Below are positions 55,357 through 62,454 of a stretch of DNA of 62,454 nt, piece after piece. Positions within the stretch are counted from its first letter, which is position 1, and every line of letters starts with the position of its first letter. The DNA comes from JBFKQC01 sp041627895. GTDB taxonomy: Bacteria > Pseudomonadota > Alphaproteobacteria > Rhodobacterales > Rhodobacteraceae. The DNA lies in assembly GCA_041627895.1 (NCBI GenBank), contig JBFKQC010000013.1, forward strand, positions 1 to 62,454. The letters are read 5' to 3'. The notes under the pieces were generated by a model. The model searched no databases, was not told the origin of the DNA, and worked only from the letters and a program-made list of their open reading frames with translations. The position numbers and the translations under genes are program-made.

Positions 55357-56793
55357 TCAGAGCCCCTTGGCGCGGTAGCTCAGCGCCACGCGGTCGATCG
55401 CCACCAGATAGGCCGCCGTGCGCAGGTCGTGCACGTCGTCGCGCTCGTTCCAGACCCTGGAACAGGCCTGGTAGGCGATCCGCATCGTGTCGTCGAGGCC
55501 CGAGCGCACCAGTTCCAGCTCGTCCGCGCCGCGCAGGTACTTCTGCTTGAAGTCCGGCGACATCGACCAGGCATCGCCCAGGTGCGAGTCGAGCTTGGCC
55601 AGTTCGTCGACGATCAGCTGGTGGCGCGCCTCTTCCTGGCGCCGTCCCATCCGGCCGAAGCGGATGTGGGACAGGTTCTTGACCCACTCGAAGTAGCTGA
55701 CCGTCACGCCGCCGGCATTGGCGTACATGTCGGGGATGATCACCGTGCCCCTGGACCGCAGCACCTCGTCCGCGCCCGCCGTCACCGGGCCGTTCGCGGC
55801 CTCGATGATCAGCGGCGCCTTCACGTTGTGCGCGTTGGTCATGTTGATCACGCCTTCCAGCGCCGCCGGGATCAGGATGTCGCAGTCGTGTTCCATCACC
55901 TTGGCGCCGTTCTCGACGAATTCGGCATCGGCATAGCCGCGCACGCCGCCGTGCCGCGCGATCCAGTGGTGCACCGCCTCGACGTCCAGCCCCTTCTTGT
56001 CGACCAGCGCGCCGTCGCGCTCGATGATGCCGACGATGATCGCGCCGTCCTCTTCGCGCAGGAACTTGGCGGCGTGGTAGCCGACATTGCCGAGCCCCTG
56101 GACGACGATGCGCTTGCCGTCGAGCGTGCCGCCCAGCCCGGCCTTCGCGACATCGTCGGGATGGCGGAAGAACTCGCTCAGCGCGAATTGCACGCCGCGC
56201 CCGGTCGCCTCGACCCGGCCAGCGATGCCGCCGGCATGGGGCGGCTTGCCGGTTACGCAGGCGCGCGCGTTGATATCGGTGGTGTTCATCCGCGCGTACT
56301 GGTCGGCGATCCAGGCCATTTCGCGTTCGCCGGTGCCCATGTCCGGCGCCGGCACGTTCTGGCTCGGATGGATCAGGTCGCGCTTCGCCAGTTCGTAGGC
56401 GAAGCGCCGCGTGATCATTTCCAGCTCGAATTCCTCGTATTGCCGCGGGTCGATGCACAGCCCGCCCTTCGAGCCGCCGAACGGTGCCTCGACCAGCGCG
56501 CATTTGTAGGTCATCAGCGCCGCCAGCGCCTCGACCTCGTCCTGGTTGACGCCCAGCGCATAGCGGATGCCGCCCTTCACCGGCTCCATGTGTTCGGAAT
56601 GCACCGAGCGGTAGCCGGTGAAGGTCTGGATCTGGCCGCGCAGGCGGACCCCGAAGCGCACCGTGTAGGTGGCGTTGCAGACCCTGATCTTTTCCTCGAG
56701 CCCCGGCGGAAGGTCCATCAGCGCCACGGCGCGGTTGAACATCAAATCCACGCTTTCGCGAAAGCTGGGCTCGGTCACGGCGTTCACGTTCAT
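55357..56793 (-). CDS. Glutamate dehydrogenase (Glu/Leu/Phe/Val family)
   Basis: The product is 478 residues. Substrate-binding sequence includes VKGGIRYALGVNQDEVEALAALMTYKCALVEAPFGGSKGGL. The nucleotide fold is KRIVVQGLGNVGYHAAKFL, and the C-terminal part has EAANGPVTAGADEVLRSRGTVIIPDMYANAGGVTVSYFEWVKNLSH. It interconverts glutamate and 2-oxoglutarate with ammonia; the length suits the NAD-type catabolic group. GGGAGGGACCG precedes the ATG. It sits between two divergent sets of Tad-like genes without an obvious link to them. Confidence 0.93.
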   Translation of the reverse strand: MNVNAVTEPSFRESVDLMFNRAVALMDLPPGLEEKIRVCNATYTVRFGVRLRGQIQTFTGYRSVHSEHMEPVKGGIRYALGVNQDEVEALAALMTYKCALVEAPFGGSKGGLCIDPRQYEEFELEMITRRFAYELAKRDLIHPSQNVPAPDMGTGEREMAWIADQYARMNTTDINARACVTGKPPHAGGIAGRVEATGRGVQFALSEFFRHPDDVAKAGLGGTLDGKRIVVQGLGNVGYHAAKFLREEDGAIIVGIIERDGALVDKKGLDVEAVHHWIARHGGVRGYADAEFVENGAKVMEHDCDILIPAALEGVINMTNAHNVKAPLIIEAANGPVTAGADEVLRSRGTVIIPDMYANAGGVTVSYFEWVKNLSHIRFGRMGRRQEEARHQLIVDELAKLDSHLGDAWSMSPDFKQKYLRGADELELVRSGLDDTMRIAYQACSRVWNERDDVHDLRTAAYLVAIDRVALSYRAKGL

Positions 56794-57153
56794 CGGTCCC
56801 TCCCTTTCCCGGCCGGCCGGAACGATCCGTTGCGGGCGAATCCTGCCGGACGGTTGTCTGGATCAACGCTACGACGGATCGAGCGATATCGCATCAAATG
56901 TTTCGAAACGATGAAGCCCGCGCCAGGTTCGCGCCGCCGCCACGGGACCGCCGCGGGGACGGCACGCGCCCCGGACAGACCCGCAACAATCGCGGAAAAG
57001 AAATATCAAAGTTTCCGGATTTCCGGTGCCAGACCCCCCTGACCGCCCGGCAAAGGCCCGTTGCCCGATTTCGGCCACAATTCGTGCGGACAACCCGCCA
57101 TTGCCAGAGGCGCGCCCGTCGCGGGCAGACCTGTGGCGAAGGAGCAGATCGAC
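56794..57153. other. Divergent intergenic region between glutamate dehydrogenase and the VWA/TadG gene
   Basis: These 360 bases contain no gene I can support. They include the palindrome GTTTCGAAAC at 56900-56909, which probably belongs to a promoter for the dehydrogenase or the Tad-like operon. An AAGGAG ribosome-binding site lies just before 57154. Confidence 0.55.
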
Positions 57154-58926
57154 ATGAAACGGTTCTTAACGATTTCCCAGGGTACCCGTCGCGGCGCGAT
57201 GCGTCGCCTGTCCGACCGTCTGCAATCCCGTGCCCGCATCCGCGGCACACGGTTCGCCCGCGACGAAGACGGCGCGATGATCATCTTCGGCGTGATGCTG
57301 TTCGGGCTCATACTGGCGATCAGCGGGCTGTCATTCGACCTGATGCGCTACGAGGCGCACCGCGAGCGGTTGCAGGCCACGCTGGACCGTGCCGTCCTGG
57401 CCGCCGCCTCGCTGACCCAGACGCTGGATCCCGCAACGGTCGTGCTGGACTATTTCGCCAAGGCCGGCATGTCGAACTATATCGACGCGTCGAATATCAA
57501 CGTGGTCGCGGGCGTCAATTTCCGCCGGGTCGAGGCAACGGCGCATATCCACGTTCCGCTGCACCACGGCACCTTCACGGTGTTCACCGGCGAGGGTTCG
57601 AGCAACAACACGCTGATCGCCGAGGCCACCAGCATCGCCCAGGAATCGATCGGCAACGTGGAAATCTCGCTGGTGCTCGACGTCTCGGGCTCGATGAACC
57701 GCTACAACCGGCTGACCAACCTGAAGGCCGCCGCGAAGGGTTTCATCGACACGATCTACGATGCGTCAGAGGCCGGGGCGGTCTCGACCTCGATCATTCC
57801 CTACGCCACGCAGGTGAACGCCGGCGAGGTGCTGCTGTCCTACTTCAACCGCCGCGACAGCCACGAGCATTCGCACTGCATCAACTTCCAGTCCCCGGAT
57901 TTCGCGTCGACCTCGATCAGCACGCTCACCGAGCTTGAGCAGACGGTGCATTTCGACCCCTGGACCGACGAGAACAACACCTACGGCTTCGACCTCGGCG
58001 ACCCACTGCCCTATCCGGTCTGCCCGGGCGAGGCGCATCGCGAAATCCTGCCCTGGTCGGGCAACAGGACCGCGCTGAAGAACTACATCGACGCGCTGAC
58101 GGCGACCGGCAACACCTCGACCGATATCGGCATGAAGTGGGGCGCGGCGCTGATCGACCCGTCGCTGCAGCCGGTGCTTGCGGGGATGATCGCCAGCGGC
58201 GACGTCGACGGCAACCTGGTCGGACGCCCGTTCACCTATGCCGACGATGACGCGCTGAAGATCGTCGTAGTGATGACCGACGGCGCGCATACCAGCCAGT
58301 ACTACATGGACCAGAACCGCACCGGCGACAGCTTTGTCTGGCGCTACGAGGAAGGCGGCGTGGTGCATTACTCGATCTGGTGGGACGGCACCGGCAGCAC
58401 GCCGATCACCAACCCGTCGGGCAGCTACACCTACTGCGACGACTGGAACAATGGCAGCTGCGAGGACTGGGATACCGGGACCGATCCGGAATTCTGGTTC
58501 CACGCCCGCAGCTACGACGGCATCTCGAACACCTACAGCTGGCGCTCGGCGCCCTATGGCGGCGCAAACGCCGTGCGGATGGACTGGAACGACGTCTGGG
58601 CCGAGATCCCGCCCGAGTATTTCAGCGACGAGGTGCTCTGGCGCATGGGGTCGCTGTCGTCGGGCGAGCGCAACGCCTACGAGAACTCGGTGGACTATGT
58701 CGGCAAGTCGACCAAGGATTCGCGGTTCGACACGGTCTGTTCGGCGGTCAAGGCGAACGACGCGATTATCTTCTCGATCGGGCTCGAAGTGACGTCGGAC
58801 AACGCCACGCGGCTGCGCAACTGCGCCAGCTCGGCGTCCCACTACTATGACGTCGACAATCTGGACATCGACCTGGCGTTCCAGTCGATCGCCTCGGCGA
58901 TCAACCAGCTAAGGCTGATCCAATGA
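57154..58926 (+). CDS. VWA-domain TadG-like protein
   Basis: The product is 590 residues. An N-terminal TadG segment (RDEDGAMIIFGVMLFGLILAISGLSFDLMRYEAHRERLQATLDRAVLAAA) anchors it in the inner membrane. A von Willebrand A domain follows, with MIDAS motif DVSGSM at 176-181 and LKIVVVMTDGAHTSQYYMDQN near residue 370. A large insert rich in Tyr, Trp, Asp and Gly (around 385-480) interrupts the VWA fold. Cysteines are frequent in the periplasmic part. A role in surface adhesion or pilus assembly is likely. Confidence 0.88.
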   Translation: MKRFLTISQGTRRGAMRRLSDRLQSRARIRGTRFARDEDGAMIIFGVMLFGLILAISGLSFDLMRYEAHRERLQATLDRAVLAAASLTQTLDPATVVLDYFAKAGMSNYIDASNINVVAGVNFRRVEATAHIHVPLHHGTFTVFTGEGSSNNTLIAEATSIAQESIGNVEISLVLDVSGSMNRYNRLTNLKAAAKGFIDTIYDASEAGAVSTSIIPYATQVNAGEVLLSYFNRRDSHEHSHCINFQSPDFASTSISTLTELEQTVHFDPWTDENNTYGFDLGDPLPYPVCPGEAHREILPWSGNRTALKNYIDALTATGNTSTDIGMKWGAALIDPSLQPVLAGMIASGDVDGNLVGRPFTYADDDALKIVVVMTDGAHTSQYYMDQNRTGDSFVWRYEEGGVVHYSIWWDGTGSTPITNPSGSYTYCDDWNNGSCEDWDTGTDPEFWFHARSYDGISNTYSWRSAPYGGANAVRMDWNDVWAEIPPEYFSDEVLWRMGSLSSGERNAYENSVDYVGKSTKDSRFDTVCSAVKANDAIIFSIGLEVTSDNATRLRNCASSASHYYDVDNLDIDLAFQSIASAINQLRLIQ

Positions 58927-59459
58927 CCCGGGTCGCGGCATGTCTGCGCCGCTGGCTGGGGCGCGAGGACGGCTCGGCCACGATCGAGGTGTGCATCTGG
59001 TTCCCGTTTCTGATGGCGCTTTTCGGGTCGGCCTTCGAAGCCTCGATCCTGACCACGCGCCAGGCGCTGCTGGCGGGGGCGGTCGACCGCACCGTGCGCG
59101 ACCTGCAACTCGGCAACCTGGGCAATCCGACCCATGCGCAGCTGAAGCTGCACCTGTGCAACCTCTCGGGCTTCATTCCGAACTGCGCCAGCCGGCTGCA
59201 TGTCGAGATGGAGCGGATCTCGACCGACGATTTCACCTTCCGCACCGGCGCGGTGCAATGCGTCGACGTCGACGAGGGCATCGAGCCTGCGCTGAACTTC
59301 ACCAACGGCCAGTCCAACGATCTGATGCTGATCACCGTCTGCGCCGCGTTCAGCCCGATGGTGCCGATCACCGGGCTGGGACTGCGGCTGCCGAAGATCA
59401 ACGACGGCAACTATTACGGCCTGGTTGCCTTCTCGGCCTACGTGGTGGAACCGGTATGA
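58923..59459 (+). CDS. TadE-like pseudopilin family protein
   Basis: The product is 178 residues. The TadE motif is REDGSATIEVCIWFPFLMALFGSAFEASILTTRQALLAGAVDRTVRDLQLG. The periplasmic domain has several cysteines (HLCNLSGFIPNCASRL). It overlaps both neighbours by 4 bases, so the three plus-strand Tad genes are translated together. Confidence 0.88.
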   Translation: MTRVAACLRRWLGREDGSATIEVCIWFPFLMALFGSAFEASILTTRQALLAGAVDRTVRDLQLGNLGNPTHAQLKLHLCNLSGFIPNCASRLHVEMERISTDDFTFRTGAVQCVDVDEGIEPALNFTNGQSNDLMLITVCAAFSPMVPITGLGLRLPKINDGNYYGLVAFSAYVVEPV

Positions 59460-60070
59460 GACAGATCTTCGCGCAACTCACCCGCCCGTTCCGGCGGTTC
59501 GTGGGCGACGACCGCGCCAGCATCACGGTCGAGGTCGTGATGATCCTGCCGCTGCTCCTCTGGGGCTATTTCGGGATGTTCATCCTGTTCGACGGCTACC
59601 GCGCGCTCAGCGCCAACATCCGCGCGTCCCACACGATCAGCGACCTGCTGTCGCGCGAGACAGCGGTGATCACGCCCGACTACATCGAGGGGCTGAAGGA
59701 TATCCTCGACGTTCTGACCCAGTCGCAGCACCGCACCGTGCTGCGCGTGACCGTGGCGCGGTACGATGAATCGGCGGACGACCATACGCTGCGCTGGTCC
59801 TATGCCACCCTGGGGCAGTCCGCGGTGTCTGCGGGCAATTTCGACACGGATATCGTGCCCTACCTGCCGCCGATGCCCAACGGCAGCGAGCAGATCGTCA
59901 TCGAGACCTGGGTCGCCTTCGTGCCGTTCATGAACATATCGCTCGAAGGGCTTTACACGCCGGGCGGCAGCGAGCGCGTCGTGTTCGGGCCGTTCTATTT
60001 CGAAAGCCTGGTAACGACCCGGCCGCGCTTTGCCGGCCAGCTTGCCTGGGACGACAGCGGCGCGATCTGA
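59456..60070 (+). CDS. TadE-like pseudopilin family protein
   Basis: The product is 204 residues. The motif GDDRASITVEVVMILPLLLWGYFGMFILFDGYRALSANIRASHTISDLLSRETAVIT is a TadE-type membrane segment followed by the family's helix. The C-terminal periplasmic part is beta-rich. It ends the plus-strand operon shortly before the 8-bp tandem repeat. Confidence 0.87.
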   Translation: MRQIFAQLTRPFRRFVGDDRASITVEVVMILPLLLWGYFGMFILFDGYRALSANIRASHTISDLLSRETAVITPDYIEGLKDILDVLTQSQHRTVLRVTVARYDESADDHTLRWSYATLGQSAVSAGNFDTDIVPYLPPMPNGSEQIVIETWVAFVPFMNISLEGLYTPGGSERVVFGPFYFESLVTTRPRFAGQLAWDDSGAI

Positions 60071-60120
60071 GGCGCGCCGCGCCGGATCAGTCCGGCGCCT
60101 TCCATCAGCTTTCCCATATC

Positions 60121-60184
60121 CGGTTATCCGGTTATCCGGTTATCCGGTTATCCGGTTATCCGGTTATCCGGTTATCCGGTTATC
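60121..60184 (+). repeat. Eight perfect tandem copies of CGGTTATC
   Basis: The unit CGGTTATC is repeated eight times without a mismatch, followed by a partial copy. It lies in the gap between the convergent last Tad-like gene and a membrane-protein gene, 51 bases past the stop of the former. Perfect short repeats of this kind are prone to slippage and vary between strains. Confidence 0.95.
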
Positions 60185-60311
60185 CGGGAAACCCGTAGCA
60201 CGCCCAAGAACCTGCAGGTCACGGCGAAATCCGGTTCGCAAGGCGCCCAGTCCATGCGCCTCGGCCACGCCGACCGCCCCGCCTCGCAGACCGACCCCCG
60301 GCCCGCCTGCG

Positions 60312-60800
60312 TCAGACTTCGCCGCGCCGCTGCATCAGCATCAGCGTGATCGCCTCGGCCATGAACTTGGCCTCGGCGGCCGATGTCACCCCGCCGATTC
60401 CGATCCGCTTGCCGAACCGCCACCAGAGCCCCGGCGCCCAGGCAAGCGGCTGCGCGGTGTCGAGCCGCACCAGAAGCCCGTTCGACGGCTTGAACGCAAA
60501 CGCGCTGCGGTCGATCGAAACGATCTGATCGGTGCGGCAGAGCACCCGGCCAGAGCTTTCCCGAAGCTCCGACGCCGTCAGTTCGAGCGACACCGCGGTC
60601 GCGCGCCGCAGCCGGTCCACCAGCACCAGCACCGAACAGCCGGCCCCGATGGCGATCACCTTCCATACCAGCGCCGCCGGGCCGGCGCCGAACGCCAGCC
60701 AGACCATCAGCACGCCCAGTGCCGTCAGCGCGCCGATCGCGACCGTGCGCCGCCATATCGTCGGCCGGATCACCGCCAGAACCTCTTGCTCCACCCGCAT
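60312..60800 (-). CDS. Small membrane protein of unknown function
   Basis: The product is 162 residues from the ATG at 60800 (MRVEQEVLAVIRPTIWRR). Two adjacent hydrophobic helices (TVAIGALTALGVLMVWLAFGAGPAALVWKVIAIGAGCSVLVLVDRL) precede a beta-rich C-terminal domain with SLELTASELRESSGRVLCRTDQIVSIDRSAFAFKPSNGLLVRL. This layout resembles PH-like membrane proteins (YdbT/DUF304 type). No specific function can be given. Confidence 0.78.
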   Translation of the reverse strand: MRVEQEVLAVIRPTIWRRTVAIGALTALGVLMVWLAFGAGPAALVWKVIAIGAGCSVLVLVDRLRRATAVSLELTASELRESSGRVLCRTDQIVSIDRSAFAFKPSNGLLVRLDTAQPLAWAPGLWWRFGKRIGIGGVTSAAEAKFMAEAITLMLMQRRGEV

Positions 60801-60953
60801 GCCTCCCTGCCGCGCCCCTGCGGCCCCCTTCGGCGCCTGATACGCCACCGCGCCGGGTTCGGCAAATCCGCACAGCGCCTCTTCGCGCCGGCGCAATTGC
60901 CTGCGGCGCGGCGAATGCCTAGATCCCCGTCACAGCAACCCGGAGGTTTGCCC

Positions 60954-61865
60954 ATGTCGCTTCGCCCCGTCGCATCCGTCAGCCGCGCCCAGCCCACGCT
61001 GGAAGGCGCCGGCGTCAAGCTGCACCGCGCCTTCGGCTTCCACGATCCCGAGCTTTCCGATCCGTTCCTGCTGTTCGACGATTTCCGCAACGAGCGGCCC
61101 GAGGATTATCTGCGCGGCTTCCCCTGGCATCCGCACCGCGGCATCGAGACGATCACCTACGTCCTCGACGGCACCGTCGAGCACGGCGATTCGCTCGGCA
61201 ATGCCGGCACGCTCGGCGCCGGCGACGTGCAGTGGATGACGGCCGGGTCCGGCATCCTGCACCAGGAAATGCCGCAGGGTTCGGCCGCCGGCCGGATGCA
61301 CGGCTTTCAGCTTTGGGCGAACCTGCCCGCGTCGCTGAAGATGTGCGCGCCGCGCTATCAGGACGTGAAGGGCGCCGATATCCCCGAGGTGATCGACGAT
61401 GACGGCACCCGCGTGAAAATCGTGGTCGGCGAGTTCTGGGGCAGGCGCGGCCCGGTCGACGGCATCGCCGCCGATCCGCAATACCTCGACATCTCGGTGC
61501 CCGCCGGCGTGACGAAGACCCTGCCGGTCGACACCTACCGCCGCGCCTTCGCCTATGTCTTCGAGGGCGCGGGCCGGTTCGCCGACGCCTCGGCGCCCTC
61601 GGGCGTGCTGTTGGAGAAAGAGGTGATGGGCCAGGAGGTCCACATGCGCGACCTCTCGGGCAACCGGACGCTGATCCGGTTCGGCACCGGCGACGAGGTG
61701 ACGGTTCAGGCCGGGCCCGAGGGCATCCGGTTCCTGCTGATCTCGGGCGCGCCGATCCAGGAGCCGATCGCCTGGCACGGGCCGATCGTGATGAACACCC
61801 AGGCCGAACTGATGCAGGCCGTGGCGGAATTGCGCAACGGCACCTTCATCAGGCCGGCGCACTGA
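60954..61865 (+). CDS. Pirin family protein
   Basis: The product is 303 residues. The pirin cupin is evident from DPFLLFDDFRNERPEDYLRGFPWHPHRGIETITYVLDGTVEHGDSLGNAGTLGAGDVQWMTAGSGILHQEMP, with the iron-binding histidines and glutamate. The second cupin includes RFLLISGAPIQEPIAWHGPIVMNTQAELMQAV. CGGAGG lies upstream of the ATG. Some bacterial pirins are quercetinases or redox regulators; the role here is open. Confidence 0.93.
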   Translation: MSLRPVASVSRAQPTLEGAGVKLHRAFGFHDPELSDPFLLFDDFRNERPEDYLRGFPWHPHRGIETITYVLDGTVEHGDSLGNAGTLGAGDVQWMTAGSGILHQEMPQGSAAGRMHGFQLWANLPASLKMCAPRYQDVKGADIPEVIDDDGTRVKIVVGEFWGRRGPVDGIAADPQYLDISVPAGVTKTLPVDTYRRAFAYVFEGAGRFADASAPSGVLLEKEVMGQEVHMRDLSGNRTLIRFGTGDEVTVQAGPEGIRFLLISGAPIQEPIAWHGPIVMNTQAELMQAVAELRNGTFIRPAH

Positions 61866-61901
61866 GCCCCAAGCCGCTGCCGAGCGGCCTGATACCCCGG
61901 C

Positions 61902-62454
61902 TCAGGCGTCCACGGCGCGGCGCACCATGTCCCAATAGGCGTCCTCGATCGCCTGGCGGCTCAGCCGCCCGCCCTCGCGGTACCAGGTGCTTACCCCGGT
62001 CAGCATCGCGATCACCGCCATCGTCGCCAGCCGCAGATCCGGCACCGCGAACAGCCCCGCCGCCGCGCCGTCGCCCAGGATGGCCTGCAACTCGGTCTCG
62101 TAGCGCTTTCTGAGCCCTTCGATCACGGCGAAATTCGCCGGGTCGAGGTTGCGAAGCTCCATGTAGGCGATGAACACCTCGTCCGGCCGGTCGAGGTGAA
62201 AGCGCACGTGAAACCGCGCGAAGGCCTCGAGCCGCGCCAGCGGGTCGCCCTGCGCCTTGACCGCGGCCCAGGCCGCCAGCAATTCCTCGAGATGCGCGCG
62301 CATCAGGTCGAACAGCAGCGTCTGCTTGTCGGGGGTGTAGAGATACAGCGCACCGGCCTGCACCCCGACCTCGCCGGCGATCTGGCGCATCGACACCGCG
62401 GCATAGCCGTGGCGCGCAAACAGCCGCTGCGCCGCGGCACGAATGCGGGGGCCG
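61902..62454 (-). CDS. TetR/AcrR-family regulator, N-terminus cut by the window end
   Basis: At least 184 residues are encoded; the reading frame stays open to the last base, so the start lies outside the window. The helix-turn-helix is RIRAAAQRLFARHGYAAVSMRQIAGEVGVQAGALYLYTPDKQTLLFDLM. The C-terminal ligand domain has HVRFHLDRPDEVFIAYMELRNLDPANFAVIEGLRKRYE. It is convergent with the pirin gene. The target is unknown. Confidence 0.9.
   Translation of the reverse strand, partial: GPRIRAAAQRLFARHGYAAVSMRQIAGEVGVQAGALYLYTPDKQTLLFDLMRAHLEELLAAWAAVKAQGDPLARLEAFARFHVRFHLDRPDEVFIAYMELRNLDPANFAVIEGLRKRYETELQAILGDGAAAGLFAVPDLRLATMAVIAMLTGVSTWYREGGRLSRQAIEDAYWDMVRRAVDA

Noticed and set aside
56900..56909. 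GTTTCGAAAC as a partner site of the 17241 palindrome
   Set aside because: The half-sites agree but the spacing differs and the match is short; chance occurrence cannot be excluded.

Overview
The window looks like chromosomal DNA of a marine-type Rhodobacterales (Roseobacter-like) alphaproteobacterium. The evidence is very high GC with G/C-ending codons, a complete soxRSVWXYZABCDEF thiosulfate-oxidation locus in the Paracoccus order, tetrameric sarcosine oxidase, TRAP transport, a long acidic RpoD next to DnaG, and clustered GANTC (CcrM-type) sites. No rRNA, tRNA, CRISPR array, insertion sequence or phage gene was seen.

Layout. 1-2.8 kb: Fe-S assembly genes (SufT-like, A-type carrier) flank a lower-GC SatD-like/DUF3307 pair that has three evenly spaced operator-like repeats at its 5' end; a TfoX-like gene follows. 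2.8-4.5 kb: a minus-strand 2-oxoglutarate oxygenase/SDR pair. 4.5-17.1 kb: the sulfur-oxidation locus. soxV, W, X, Y, Z, A, B, C, D, E, F and a DUF302 gene are on the minus strand; soxS, soxR and the transporter gene soxT are on the plus strand. ATTCA-N6-TGAAT palindromes mark the likely SoxR sites, and an intrinsic terminator separates soxA from soxB. 17.6-31.7 kb: a large catabolic island with two tandem FAD/GcvT demethylase-type dehydrogenases, a small coupled protein, a Rieske oxygenase, a Gfo/Idh dehydrogenase and a GntR regulator on the minus strand. Divergent from these are a luciferase-like monooxygenase, an aldo/keto reductase, a flavin reductase and a TRAP transporter. It probably imports and demethylates an N-methylated compound that I cannot name.

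31.7-40.5 kb: a Sel1 protein head-to-head with a MauG/CcpA-type dihaem peroxidase that lacks an in-frame start, a LolD/FtsX/AttH-like export set, and an NDH-SelD fusion whose 3' end is tandemly duplicated. 40.5-48.1 kb: housekeeping genes ribD, nrdR, yjbQ, an HlyU-family gene, rpoD and dnaG, plus a low-GC gene translationally coupled to rpoD. 48.1-53.2 kb: the sarcosine oxidase operon (beta-delta-alpha-gamma), which could take over the product of the demethylase island. 53.3-60.1 kb: two opposed sets of TadE/TadG-like pilus proteins around a glutamate dehydrogenase gene. 60.1-62.5 kb: an 8 x 8-bp tandem repeat, a membrane protein, a pirin and the truncated end of a TetR regulator.

The strongest candidates for something under-described are the SatD-HTH/DUF3307 module with its operator array, the N-demethylation/LLM island, and the GANTC-flanked rpoD promoter. 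All functional statements rest on motif recognition by eye; no database search was run.
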